64,000 nt of DNA from the NCBI RefSeq assembly GCF_000718635.1, contig NZ_JOBF01000001.1, positions 186,001-250,000 on the forward strand, in the 5' to 3' direction. A program made the position numbers and the translations under genes. Shown in pieces: positions 16,583-25,752 of this stretch (within the stretch, counting starts at the first letter, position 1; each line of letters opens with the position of its first letter). Under the pieces are notes generated by a model. That model was not told the origin of the DNA. It saw only the letters and a program-made list of their open reading frames with translations, and did no database searches. This stretch comes from Streptomyces varsoviensis. GTDB lineage: Bacteria > Actinomycetota > Actinomycetes > Streptomycetales > Streptomycetaceae.

Positions 16583-17319
16583 GCTGGTCCGAGATGCAGC
16601 CGCTGCTGTCCGACGCCTGTCTCGACACCCTCTTCATGGTGCTGTGGTCCACCGTGTGGACCGTCGTCGTCGGGCTGCCGCTCGGCGTCCTGCTGGTCCT
16701 CACCGGCCGCGGCGGCCTGCTGCAGAACGTGCTGGTGAACAAGGTCATCGGCGCCGTCGTGAACATCGGGCGCTCGATCCCGTTCATCATCCTGATGGTG
16801 GTGCTGATCCCCTTCACCCGCTTCGTGGTCGGCACCTCCATCGGCCCCAGCGCCGCGGTCGTCGCGCTCGCCGTCGGCGGCATCCCCTTCTTCGCCCGGC
16901 TCGTGGAGACCGCCGTCCGCGAGGTCGACCACGGCCTGATCGAGGCCGTGCAGTCGATGGGCGGCGGCACCTGGACGCTGGTCCTCAAGGTCCTGCTGCC
17001 GCAGGCGCTGCCCTCGATCGTCGCGGGGCTCACCACCACGGTCATCGCGCTCATCGGCTACTCCGCCATCGCCGGCGCGATCGGCGCGGGCGGCCTCGGC
17101 AACCTCGCCATCGTCTACGGCTACCAGCGCTTCGAGACCGGCCTGATGGTCGTCACCGTCATCGTGCTGATCGTCATCGTCACCCTCGTCCAGCTCATCG
17201 GCGACCTCGTCGCCCGCCGGCTGGCCCCGCGCGGCACCTCCCGCGCCCAGACGCCCGTACGGATCCGGCTGCCCTGGTCGGCCCGGACCGCCCAGGAGGC
17301 CACGATCGCCAAGCCCTGA
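16579..17319 (+). CDS. metI: Methionine ABC importer, permease subunit
   Basis: This 246-residue inner-membrane permease has five or six helices. The cytoplasmic coupling loop EAVQSMGGGTWTLVLKVLLPQALPSIVAG contains the conserved EAA-type Gly that contacts MetN. The GTG start shares GTGA with the metN stop, so expression is coupled. The C-terminal 35 residues are polar and basic. The gene stands between metN and metQ, the usual MetNIQ order. Confidence 0.93.
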   Translation: MSWSEMQPLLSDACLDTLFMVLWSTVWTVVVGLPLGVLLVLTGRGGLLQNVLVNKVIGAVVNIGRSIPFIILMVVLIPFTRFVVGTSIGPSAAVVALAVGGIPFFARLVETAVREVDHGLIEAVQSMGGGTWTLVLKVLLPQALPSIVAGLTTTVIALIGYSAIAGAIGAGGLGNLAIVYGYQRFETGLMVVTVIVLIVIVTLVQLIGDLVARRLAPRGTSRAQTPVRIRLPWSARTAQEATIAKP

Positions 17320-17455
17320 CCCGCGCGGGCGCCGCCGCTGGAGACGTATCTCCGGTGTCTCCCACCGCCGGTCACGCCGCCCCGCACCCCGTACCCACGA
17401 GCCCGGACCCTTCGCCGGGCGCACCATTTCGTGAGATGAGAAAGAGGCACTCTTC

Positions 17456-18313
17456 GTGCGCGACACCATCAAGATCTCCGCAGCCGTCGCCGTCGCCGCG
17501 GCGCTGACCGCCGGCCTCAGCGCGTGCAGCGCGCCCTCCGACACCGACTCCGGCGGCAAGAAGGGCGGCGCCGACGCCAAGCTCGTCGTGGCCGCCAGCC
17601 CCACCCCGCACGCCGTCATCCTCGACTACGTCAAGGACAAGCTGGCGAAGGACGCCGGGCTCAACCTGGAGGTCAAGGAGTTCAACGACTACAACCTCCC
17701 CAACACCTCCACCGAGAACGGCGACGTCGACGCCAACTTCTTCCAGCACAAGCCGTTCCTGGACGAGTTCAACAAGAAGAACAACACGCACATCGTGCCC
17801 GTCGTCAACGTCGAGATCGAGCCGCTGGGCCTCTACTCCAAGACGGCCAAGAAGCTCTCCGACCTCAAGGCCGGCGCCAAGATCGCCGTGCCCAACGACG
17901 CCACCAACGAGGGCCGCGCCCTCAAACTGCTCGCCGACCACAAGCTCATCGACCTCAAGGCCGGGGTCGGCGCCAACGCCAAGCTGTCCGACATCACCGA
18001 CAAGAAGGGGCTCAGCTTCACCGAGCTGGAGGCCCCCCAGATCCCGACCCGCCTCAAGGACGTCGACGCGGCGGTGATCAACGGCAACTTCGCCATCGGC
18101 GCGCACCTCAAGCCCTCCGAGGACGCCCTCGCCCTGGAACAGGCCAAGGGCAACCCGTACGCCAACTTCCTCGCCGTGAAGAAGGGCGACGAGCACGACC
18201 CGCGCGTCGAGAAGCTCGCGAAGCTCCTCAACTCCGACGACGTCAAGAAGTTCATCGAGTCCAAGTACACCGACGGCTCCGTCCTGCCCGCCTTCGGCCC
18301 CGTCAAGAGCTGA
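17456..18313 (+). CDS. metQ: Methionine-binding lipoprotein
   Basis: This 285-residue substrate-binding lipoprotein captures methionine at the cell surface. It starts with a signal peptide ending in the lipobox LSAC (Cys23). The mature part is NlpA-family: ASPTPHAVILDYVKDKL, FNDYNLPNTSTENGDVDANF and FFQHKPFLDEF are characteristic. The GTG start has GAAAGAGG upstream. It lies 136 bases after metI in the same direction and ends before a strong hairpin, so it closes the operon. Its codons are rich in AAG and GAC, as in highly expressed genes. Confidence 0.93.
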   Translation: MRDTIKISAAVAVAAALTAGLSACSAPSDTDSGGKKGGADAKLVVAASPTPHAVILDYVKDKLAKDAGLNLEVKEFNDYNLPNTSTENGDVDANFFQHKPFLDEFNKKNNTHIVPVVNVEIEPLGLYSKTAKKLSDLKAGAKIAVPNDATNEGRALKLLADHKLIDLKAGVGANAKLSDITDKKGLSFTELEAPQIPTRLKDVDAAVINGNFAIGAHLKPSEDALALEQAKGNPYANFLAVKKGDEHDPRVEKLAKLLNSDDVKKFIESKYTDGSVLPAFGPVKS

Positions 18314-18355
18314 CACCGGCCCCCGCGGCCCCCGGCCGCCCGTCCGTACGGACCC

Positions 18356-18390
18356 GGGCCCCGCACACGCGAGCGGCGTGCGCGGGGCCC
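18356..18390 (+). terminator. Terminator of the metNIQ operon
   Basis: GGGCCCCGCACACGC pairs with GCGTGCGCGGGGCCC around a short loop 43 bases after the metQ stop; one mismatch interrupts the stem. Confidence 0.7.
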
Positions 18391-18479
18391 ACGCGCTTGG
18401 CACCCCCGCGGGCCCATGCTGCATGCTTGTGCACTCAAGACGGTCCAGATCACCCCGGTCCCCGGCGTTGGAGCAGAGC

Positions 18480-19121
18480 ATGACATCCACCTTTCCGGAC
18501 ATCTCCATCAGCACGGACCGGCTGGTGATGCGCCCATTCGAGGACGCCGACGTCCCCGCGCTCACCGAGATGATGAACGACGAACTCATCACCGCCTGGA
18601 CCGCCGCGCCCCACCCCTACACCACCGCCGACGCCCGCGACTGGACCGCGCGGCGCGCCCCCGCCGAGCGCACCAGCGGGCGCGGAATCGTCTTTGCGGT
18701 CACCGAATTCCTCACCCAGCGGCTCGTCGGCACCGTCCAGTTGCGCAACACCGACTGGCGGATGCTCACCACCGAGATGTCCTACGCCACCGCCCCCTGG
18801 GCCCGCGGCGAGGGCTACGCCTGCGAATCGGTGCTCGCCGTCGCCCAATGGCTCTTCCGCGACCTGCGCTTCGAACGCGTCGAACTGCGCACCGCCGCCG
18901 ACAACGCGGCCGGCCAGCAGGTCGCCCAGAAGATCGGCTGCATCAGCGAAGGCGTGCTCCGCAACGCCTGGATAGCCCGCACCCGCACCGAGGACGGCGG
19001 CTGGGCCCGCATCCGCACCGACCTCCTCGTGTGGAGCCTGCTCCCCGAAGACCTCGACGGCGCCCACGACGAGGCGGCCGAGGACTCCGGGTACGCCGCC
19101 GCCTACCCCGACTGGAGCTGA
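18480..19121 (+). CDS. GNAT N-acetyltransferase, RimJ/RimL type
   Basis: This 213-residue acetyltransferase begins with the RimJ/RimL hallmark ISTDRLVMRPFEDADVPAL and carries the CoA-binding region YATAPWARGEGYACESVLAV, then LRFERVELRTAADNAAGQQV. Relatives acetylate ribosomal-protein or other N-termini, or small molecules. The ATG at 18480 follows GGAG by eight bases. It stands between the metNIQ terminator and the corrinoid genes and reads in the same direction as both. Its target is unknown. Confidence 0.87.
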   Translation: MTSTFPDISISTDRLVMRPFEDADVPALTEMMNDELITAWTAAPHPYTTADARDWTARRAPAERTSGRGIVFAVTEFLTQRLVGTVQLRNTDWRMLTTEMSYATAPWARGEGYACESVLAVAQWLFRDLRFERVELRTAADNAAGQQVAQKIGCISEGVLRNAWIARTRTEDGGWARIRTDLLVWSLLPEDLDGAHDEAAEDSGYAAAYPDWS

Positions 19122-19323
19122 CGGCGCCCCGGCGAGCGGCCCCCGGCCGAGCCCGGACGGCAACGGCCGCTGCCCGGTCTGGACCAGTCGCGATACGCTC
19201 ACCGTGTTCGCGCCCCCGCCCGGACCCGCGCCCCCGCGGGTCCGTTTCGACCTGTCCGCCGACCGACCGCTGCCAGACCTGTCGATCCGCCCGACCCGCG
19301 ACAAGCCCAGGAGACTGACGACG

Positions 19324-20538
19324 ATGGCCGACCGGGTCACGGTGATCGGCTGGGACGGCTCCCCGCTCACGGACGCCGCCCGTTCCGCCATGGAAGCGGC
19401 CACCCTCGTGGCCGGCGCCGCCCACCACCTGGCACTGCCCGAAGTACCGCCCGCCGCCGAACGGATCAGGCTCGGCAGCCTGGACCTCGCCGCCCGGCGC
19501 ATCGCCCAGCACCGCGGCACCGCCGTCGTCCTCGCCGACGGCGACCCCGGCTTCTTCGGCGTCGTACGCACCCTCCGCGCCCCCGAACACGGCCTGGAGG
19601 TCGAGGTGGTCCCGGCGGTCTCCGCCGTCGCCGCCGCCTTCGCCCGCGCCGGCATGCCCTGGGACGACGCCCAGGTCGTCGTCGCCCACAGCCGCGACCT
19701 GCGCCGCGCCGTCAACGTCTGCCGCGCCCACACCAAGGTCGCCGTCCTCACCTCGCCCGGCGCCGGCCCCGCCGAACTGGCCCTGCTGCTCGGCCCGGTG
19801 CACCGCACGTTCGTCATCTGCGAGGCCCTGGGCACCGAGCGCGAACAGGTCACCGTGCTGACCTCCGACAAGGTCGTCGACCACGCCTGGCGCGACCCCA
19901 ACGTCGTCATCGTCATCGGCGGCTCGCGCACCGCCGCCGTACAGGGCAGCGGCTGGCTCGCCGGCCGCGACCCCGGCTACCCGCCGCCGGTACGGGGCTG
20001 GGCGCTGCCCGCCGGCGCGTACGGGACCGCACTCGGCGAGGGCGAGTCCACGGAGCTGCGCGCCGCGCAACTGGCCCGCCTCGGCCCGCGCGTGGGCGAC
20101 CTCGTCTGGGACATCGGCTCCGGCAGCGGCGCGGCGGCCGTCGAGGCCGCCCGGTTCGGCGCGGCCGTCATCGCCGTGGACCGCGACGCCGACGCCTGCG
20201 GCCGCACCGCCGCCGTCGCCCGCCGCTTCGGCGTCCAGCTCGACATCGTCCACGGCACCGCCCCCCAGGTCCTCGAAGACCTCCCCGAACCCGACGTCAT
20301 CCGCGTCGGCGGCGGCGGCGCGCGGGTCGTCGACGCGTGCGCCGCCCGCCGCCCCGAGCGGATCGTGACGCACGCCTCGACCCGCGACGAGGCCGAGGCC
20401 GTGGGCCGGGTCCTCGCGGCCGCCGGGTACGGCGTCGAGTGCGTACTGCTCCAGGCGATGGAGCTGGACCCCCGCGGCTGGACGGAGCGCGAGCGCGCCG
20501 TGGCCTTCCTCCTGAGCGGCCACCGCGCCCACCCGTGA
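19324..20538 (+). CDS. cobL: Precorrin-6Y C5,15-methyltransferase (decarboxylating), CbiE-CbiT fusion
   Basis: This 404-residue bifunctional enzyme of aerobic cobalamin synthesis methylates C5 and C15 and removes the C12 acetate carboxyl. The N-terminal half (1-210) is the tetrapyrrole-methylase domain CbiE (VTVIGWDGSPL at the start, ADGDPGFFGVVRTL). The C-terminal half is a Rossmann-fold CbiT domain with the SAM motif VWDIGSGSGAAAVEAARFG. AGGAG precedes the ATG at 19324 by eight bases; an upstream ATG at 19204 would add a low-complexity lead. Two further corrinoid genes follow. Confidence 0.92.
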   Translation: MADRVTVIGWDGSPLTDAARSAMEAATLVAGAAHHLALPEVPPAAERIRLGSLDLAARRIAQHRGTAVVLADGDPGFFGVVRTLRAPEHGLEVEVVPAVSAVAAAFARAGMPWDDAQVVVAHSRDLRRAVNVCRAHTKVAVLTSPGAGPAELALLLGPVHRTFVICEALGTEREQVTVLTSDKVVDHAWRDPNVVIVIGGSRTAAVQGSGWLAGRDPGYPPPVRGWALPAGAYGTALGEGESTELRAAQLARLGPRVGDLVWDIGSGSGAAAVEAARFGAAVIAVDRDADACGRTAAVARRFGVQLDIVHGTAPQVLEDLPEPDVIRVGGGGARVVDACAARRPERIVTHASTRDEAEAVGRVLAAAGYGVECVLLQAMELDPRGWTERERAVAFLLSGHRAHP

Positions 20539-20812
20539 AACCGCCCCCGTGCCTGCTCACGAGGGTGCCGCCGATCCCACCCATGCCCCCGCCGAGCACG
20601 GCAAAGGGTAGGCTGGCCGACTGTTGTACGGCCGCCCGGCATTCGACTTCCCGGTCGCCAATGTCCGGAAAGCACCACCGGCTTGGTGGCGCACGAGGCA
20701 GGGTGGTACGGGCGGCATACCGCGCGCAACGTGCCGCGAGGCACGGACGCTCGTTCTTGACGCAAGGGCGGGAGCGGTTCGAAGGAGCACTACCGATGGG
20801 CGAGGGGTACGC

Positions 20813-23800
20813 ATGACCGACACCGGCCAGATCCCGGGCGAGGGACAGCCGGGGAACGCAGGCGCACAGCCCGGACAGCCGCACCCCGCGGACGCCGCGG
20901 CCCCTGCCCCCGCCGGCGCGCCCCGCGTCAGCCTCCCGGGCCGCCCGGCCCACGCCCCCTCCACGTACGCCTTCCTCGCCGGCCCGGACGCCGTCGAGGA
21001 AGGCGCCGGCGACCTGGACGGCAGCCTCGACGGCGGCATGGACGAGGACGACCTGCTGCTGATGCCGGGCGCGCAGGGCGCCTGGACGGAGAACCCCCCG
21101 GCCGGGCCCGCGCCCACGCCGCGCGGCAGCACGCACGAGACCGGCGGGCGCGACACCGCCTCAGTCGAGTACGGGGCCGTCCGCGACTCCCGGCCCACCG
21201 CCCCGCCCACTCCGCCGCGGCGCCCCCTGCACATGGGGCCGCCCGTCCCGGACACCTCCGGCGGGGTCGTACGCTCCCTCGCCGACCGCGGCCCCGCCGC
21301 CGGCCCGCGGAACGTCCCGCCCGTACGGCACCCCGGCCCCCCGACCGCGGGCCCCGAATACCTCGACGTGCCGCGCGACGGCGCCGACCACGGCCCGCGC
21401 CTAGGCGAGGTCCCGCCGCAGGCGGGCGCCTGGGACGCCCACCCGCAGACGCCGACGCAGCCCGCCCCGGCGGGCGCCTCCGTGCCCGCGCCGAGCCCCG
21501 CTCCTGGCGCTGCCGCGCCGGTGGCCGGGCCCGCGCCGGACGCGGCCACCGGCGCGCCCGAGGCCGGGACCGTGCCCAACGCCGACGGCTCCGCGCCGGT
21601 GAGCGAGGCTGCGTCGGATGCGGCTGCCGGCGCGCCGGTCGCTGGAACTGTGCCTGATGCTGCGGCTGCCGGCGCGGCCGACGCTGGGGCCGTGCCGGGG
21701 GCCGAGCCTGCTCCTGGTGCTGCCGCGCCGGATGGTGGGGCTGCGTCTGACGCTGGTGCCCTCGCGCCGGATGCGGCTGCTGCCGCGCCGGTGGCCGGGT
21801 CGGCGTCGGACGCCGTTGCCCCTGGTCCGGAGGCCGAGCCCGCTCCTGGCGCTGCCGCGCCGGACGCGGGGGCCACGTCTGACGCTGGTGTCCCTGTGCT
21901 GGATGCGGCTGCTGCCGCGCCGGCGTCGGACGCTGTTGCCCCTGGTCCGGAGGCCGGGTCCGTGCCCGATGCGGCTGCCTCTGCGCCGGTCGCCGAGCCC
22001 GCGCCGGGTGTCGTCGCGGCGGACGCTGAGTCCGTGCCGGGGGCCGAGCCTGCTCTTGGTGCTGCCGCGCCGGATGGTGGGGCTGCGTCTGACGCTGGTG
22101 CCCCTGCGCCGGATGTGGCTGCTGCCGCGCCGGCTTCGGACGCCGTTGCCCCTGGTTCGGTGGCCGGGTCCGTGCCCGATGCGGCTGCCTCCGCGCCGGT
22201 CGTCGAGCCCGCGCCGGGTGTCGGCGCGGCCGACGCTGAGGCCGTGCCGGGGGCCGAGCCCGCTTCTGGCGCTGCCGCGCCGGACGCCGGGGCCACGTCT
22301 GACGCCGACGCCTCCGCGTCGGATGCGGCCGCCTCCGTGCCGGGGGCCGAGCCTGCTCCTGGCGCTTCCGCGCCGGATGGTGGGGCCACGCCTGACGCCG
22401 ATGCCCTCGCTCCGGACGCCGTTGCGGCCGAAGCTGGGTCCGCTCCTGGCGCTTCCGCGCCCAATGCCACCGCGCCCGTGCCTGACGCTGGGGCTGCCGA
22501 GCCCGTACCCGCTGAGGCGGTGGCGGGGACCGCCGAGCCGGAGTCGGCGGGGGAGGCGGAGCCTCGGCCCGAGGACGCCGGAGCGTCCGAAGAGGCCGCG
22601 TCGGCTGAGGCCGCCGGCCCCGCCACGGCGGGCGAGCCCGCGCCCGTTGCATCGGGCTCCGCGGAGGCGGAAGGCGCTGAGCAGGCCGATGCGCCGGAGG
22701 CTGCGGCGGCCCCCGGCGCGGAGGGTTCGGCCGCCGCCGAACCGCAGTCCGGGGCCGAGGCCGTCGCCTCTACGGCTGCTGCTGACCCCGCGTCCGGCGC
22801 TCCGGCGGGCGAGACCGCCGCTGCCGCCGCGCAGGCGCCTGCGGATTCGCCCGGCGCTGACGAGGCCGCCGCCCAGGCGGTTGCCGATTCGGACGATGCG
22901 GCCCCCTCCGAGACTGTGGCTGCTGCTGGGCACGCCGCCGGGGTTCCGGCGGGCGAGGCTGCCGGCGCCGACGCGGCCTCCGGGGAGGTTGCCTCCGAGT
23001 CGGGTGGCGAGGCCCAGCCCGGAGCCGTAGGCGCCGCTGAGCCCGCTTCCGGGGCAACTGCGGGTGAGGCCCCTGAGGCCGATGAGGCCGCCTCCGGCGC
23101 CCCGGCGGGCGACGCCGCCGCGCAGGCGCCTGCCGAGTCGGGCGGCGAGACGCAGCCCGAGGCTGTGGCCGCCGCTGTGTCCGCGTCCGGGGCCCCGGCC
23201 GGCGAGACTGCCGGTCCTGACGAGGCCACCGCCCAGGTGGCTGCCGACCCGAGCGGCGAGGCGCAGCCCGAAGCCGCCGGCGCTGACGTGGCCGCCGAGC
23301 CGGCCGGTGCGGCTGGGGCCGAGGCCGCCGTCGCCTCCGCGCAGACGTCTGCCGAGTCGAGCGGTGAAGCTCAGGCAGCGGCCCCCGCCGAGGAAGGCTC
23401 CGCGCTCCAGCCCGCGGCCCCCGCCGCCGAAGCGGCCGGCGACGAGGCCGACCAGCCGACTGACCAGCCGACCGACCAGCCCGGTGGCACGGCAGGCGTA
23501 CCCGGGAGCACGGACGCCCCGCGGCCCGCGGGCGGCGAGGACGCGACCGTACCGTCGCTGTCCACGCCGTTCGCCGTCGGCAGCGACGGTGTCGCGCACC
23601 TTTCGGAAGAGGCCGAGGCCGGTGCGACCGGCCCCGAGGCGGCCGGAGCCGCGGAAGCCGGGGCCGAAGGAGTCGGCCCCGGCCCGGCGCCGGGCGACTC
23701 GATAGGCGCCGACGCGGCAGCCGAGTCGGCCGCACCGCAGGACGGCGCCGCCGCCGATCAGGTCGCGACCGACGGGGAGACGGAAGACGCCGCGGAGGCC

Positions 23801-25555
23801 GCCGAGGCCGTGGCCGCCGGTGAAGCCGCCGCCGGTTACGACGACGCCGAGCGCGCCGCCGTACACCGCGTGATGCGCGAGCGCCGCGACATCCGCAACG
23901 GCTTCCGTACCGACCCCGTCCCGCACGATGTGCTGCTGCGCGTCCTGGAGGCCGCGCACACCGCGCCGAGCGTCGGGCACTCGCAGCCCTGGGACTTCGT
24001 CGTCATCCGCTCCGCGGAGACCCGCCGCACGATGCACGACCTGGCCGCGCGGCAGCGCGAGGCGTACGCGAAGTCGCTGCCGAAGGCGCGGGCCAAGCAG
24101 TTCAAGGAGCTGAAGGTCGAGGCGATCCTCGACACCCCGGTCAACATCGTCGTCACCGCCGACCCGACCCGCGGCGGCCGGCACACCCTCGGCCGGCACA
24201 CGCAGCCGCAGATGGCCCCGTACTCCTCCGCGCTCGCCGTCGAGAACCTGTGGCTCGCCGCCCGCGCCGAAGGGCTCGGCGTCGGCTGGGTCAGCTTCTT
24301 CGACGAGCGCGAGATGGTCCGCGAACTCGGCCTCCCCGAGCACCTGGAGGTCGTCGCCTACCTGTGCGTCGGCTACGTCGACGAGTTCCCGGCGGACCCG
24401 GAGCTGATGCAGGCGGGCTGGTCCAAGCGGCGCCCGCTGTCCTGGGTCGTGCACGAGGAGACGTACGGGCGGCGCGCGCTGCCCGGCGAGGAGCCGCACG
24501 ACCTGCTCGCCGAGACCCTTCAGGGCATCCGGCCGCTGGACGCCAAGGCGCTCGGCGAGGCGTGGGAGCGGCAGAAGCGGATGACGAAGCCCGCCGGGGC
24601 GCTCGGCATGCTGGAGATCATCTCCGCGCAGCTCAGCGGGTTGTCCCGGCAGTGCCCGCCGCCGATCCCGGAGCCCGCGGCCGTCGCGGTCTTCGCCGGC
24701 GACCACGGCGTGCACGCCCAGGGCGTCACGGCCTGGCCGCAGGAGGTGACCACGCAGATGGTCGCCAACTTCCTCGGCGGCGGCGCCGTCTGCAACGCCT
24801 TCGCCAACCAGGTCGGCGCCGAGGTCTGCGTGGTCGACGTGGGCGTCGCCGGGGACCTGCCGAGCACGCCGGGGCTGCTGCCGCGCAAGGTACGGGCCGG
24901 GACCGCCGACTTCACGGCCGGGCCCGCCATGTCCCGCGAGGAGGCGCTGCGCGCCATCGAGGTCGGCATCGAGACCGCCCGCGACCTGGTCGCCGCCGGC
25001 AACAAGGCGCTGCTGACCGGCGAGATGGGCATCGCGAACACGACCGTGTCCGCCGCGCTCATCTCCGTCTACACCGGCACCGACCCGGCCGAGATCACCG
25101 GCCGCGGCACGGGCATCAACGACGAGATGCACGCCCGCAAGGTGGACGTCGTACGGCGCGCCCTCGACCTGCACAAGCCGGACCCGGCCGACCCGGTGGG
25201 CGTACTGGCCGCCGTCGGCGGGCTGGAGCACGCCGCGCTGGTCGGACTGGTGCTGGGCGGCGCCTCGCTGCGTACGCCGGTGATCCTGGACGGCGTGAGC
25301 GCCGGCGCCGCCGCCCTGGTGGCGCGGGCCATCGCGCCGGAGGCGCTGGCGGCCTGCATCGCGGGCCACCGCAGCGCCGAGCCCGGCCACGTGGCGGCGC
25401 TGACGAAGCTGGGGCTGCGACCGCTGGTCGACCTCGACCTGCGGCTCGGCGAGGGCACGGGGGCGCTGCTGGCGCTGCCCGTGGTGCAGAGCGCGGCGCG
25501 GGCCATGCACGAGGTGGCCACGTTCGACGCCGCCGGGGTGACCGAGAAGGCGTGA
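20813..25555 (+). CDS. cobT: BluB-CobT fusion with giant disordered N-terminal region
   Basis: The protein has 1,580 residues. Residues 1 to about 1,005 are Ala/Pro/Glu/Gly/Ser/Asp-rich, repetitive and surely disordered. Residues about 1,008-1,225 are a BluB-type 5,6-dimethylbenzimidazole synthase (nitroreductase fold: ERRDIRNGF, HTAPSVGHSQPWDFV, VGWVSFFDE). Residues about 1,230-1,575 are CobT, nicotinate-nucleotide:dimethylbenzimidazole phosphoribosyltransferase, with AGDHGVHAQGV, GEMGIANTTVSAAL, GRGTGIND and the catalytic-Glu segment LRLGEGTGALLAL. One chain would thus make the lower base from FMNH2 and activate it for cobalamin assembly. The ATG at 20813 follows GAGGGG. CobT alone is usually about 350 residues. 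Confidence 0.9.
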   Translation: MTDTGQIPGEGQPGNAGAQPGQPHPADAAAPAPAGAPRVSLPGRPAHAPSTYAFLAGPDAVEEGAGDLDGSLDGGMDEDDLLLMPGAQGAWTENPPAGPAPTPRGSTHETGGRDTASVEYGAVRDSRPTAPPTPPRRPLHMGPPVPDTSGGVVRSLADRGPAAGPRNVPPVRHPGPPTAGPEYLDVPRDGADHGPRLGEVPPQAGAWDAHPQTPTQPAPAGASVPAPSPAPGAAAPVAGPAPDAATGAPEAGTVPNADGSAPVSEAASDAAAGAPVAGTVPDAAAAGAADAGAVPGAEPAPGAAAPDGGAASDAGALAPDAAAAAPVAGSASDAVAPGPEAEPAPGAAAPDAGATSDAGVPVLDAAAAAPASDAVAPGPEAGSVPDAAASAPVAEPAPGVVAADAESVPGAEPALGAAAPDGGAASDAGAPAPDVAAAAPASDAVAPGSVAGSVPDAAASAPVVEPAPGVGAADAEAVPGAEPASGAAAPDAGATSDADASASDAAASVPGAEPAPGASAPDGGATPDADALAPDAVAAEAGSAPGASAPNATAPVPDAGAAEPVPAEAVAGTAEPESAGEAEPRPEDAGASEEAASAEAAGPATAGEPAPVASGSAEAEGAEQADAPEAAAAPGAEGSAAAEPQSGAEAVASTAAADPASGAPAGETAAAAAQAPADSPGADEAAAQAVADSDDAAPSETVAAAGHAAGVPAGEAAGADAASGEVASESGGEAQPGAVGAAEPASGATAGEAPEADEAASGAPAGDAAAQAPAESGGETQPEAVAAAVSASGAPAGETAGPDEATAQVAADPSGEAQPEAAGADVAAEPAGAAGAEAAVASAQTSAESSGEAQAAAPAEEGSALQPAAPAAEAAGDEADQPTDQPTDQPGGTAGVPGSTDAPRPAGGEDATVPSLSTPFAVGSDGVAHLSEEAEAGATGPEAAGAAEAGAEGVGPGPAPGDSIGADAAAESAAPQDGAAADQVATDGETEDAAEAAEAVAAGEAAAGYDDAERAAVHRVMRERRDIRNGFRTDPVPHDVLLRVLEAAHTAPSVGHSQPWDFVVIRSAETRRTMHDLAARQREAYAKSLPKARAKQFKELKVEAILDTPVNIVVTADPTRGGRHTLGRHTQPQMAPYSSALAVENLWLAARAEGLGVGWVSFFDEREMVRELGLPEHLEVVAYLCVGYVDEFPADPELMQAGWSKRRPLSWVVHEETYGRRALPGEEPHDLLAETLQGIRPLDAKALGEAWERQKRMTKPAGALGMLEIISAQLSGLSRQCPPPIPEPAAVAVFAGDHGVHAQGVTAWPQEVTTQMVANFLGGGAVCNAFANQVGAEVCVVDVGVAGDLPSTPGLLPRKVRAGTADFTAGPAMSREEALRAIEVGIETARDLVAAGNKALLTGEMGIANTTVSAALISVYTGTDPAEITGRGTGINDEMHARKVDVVRRALDLHKPDPADPVGVLAAVGGLEHAALVGLVLGGASLRTPVILDGVSAGAAALVARAIAPEALAACIAGHRSAEPGHVAALTKLGLRPLVDLDLRLGEGTGALLALPVVQSAARAMHEVATFDAAGVTEKA
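21470..23820. repeat. Low-complexity repeats within the BluB-CobT gene
   Basis: The reading frame repeats at several scales. A 210-base (70-codon) unit recurs, for example at 21961 and 22171 (both CGTGCCCGATGCGGCTGCCT). Related PGAEPA-GAAAPD blocks begin near 21691, 22033 and 22243. A second repeat style (SGEAQPEA..SGAPAGE) covers about 22780-23400. Third positions use T (GCT, CCT, GTT) far more than neighbouring genes, so base composition drops locally. Confidence 0.8.
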
Positions 25556-25752
25556 GCGGCGGCGGGCGCGAGCCCGCTCATCGCCGACCGTGAACGGCGC
25601 GCGGAGGCCCTCCCCGGTCTCCCGCGCCCGTACGGCAGCCGTGGGCCCCGGCGCCGCACCGTAAAGTGTTCGCCGGGGCCCGTCCCCCCGTTGACCTGCC
25701 GCTCCACCGCTGAAGCGGCGCCCCGTCGCCGTACCAAGGAGCCGCGAGCACC

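Noticed and set aside
19204..19323. Longer start for cobL
   Set aside because: The extra 40 residues are Pro/Arg-rich and unlike the family; AGGAG is correctly spaced for the ATG at 19324.
20539..20812. Cobalamin riboswitch before the BluB-CobT gene
   Set aside because: I could not find the B12-box-like core or the conserved AAGCCGG-type segment. A covariance search could overturn this.
21401..25510. A 1,369-residue antisense frame opposite BluB-CobT
   Set aside because: It is a by-product of high GC at third positions. It has no ribosome site, no family motif, and the plus-strand domains are certain.
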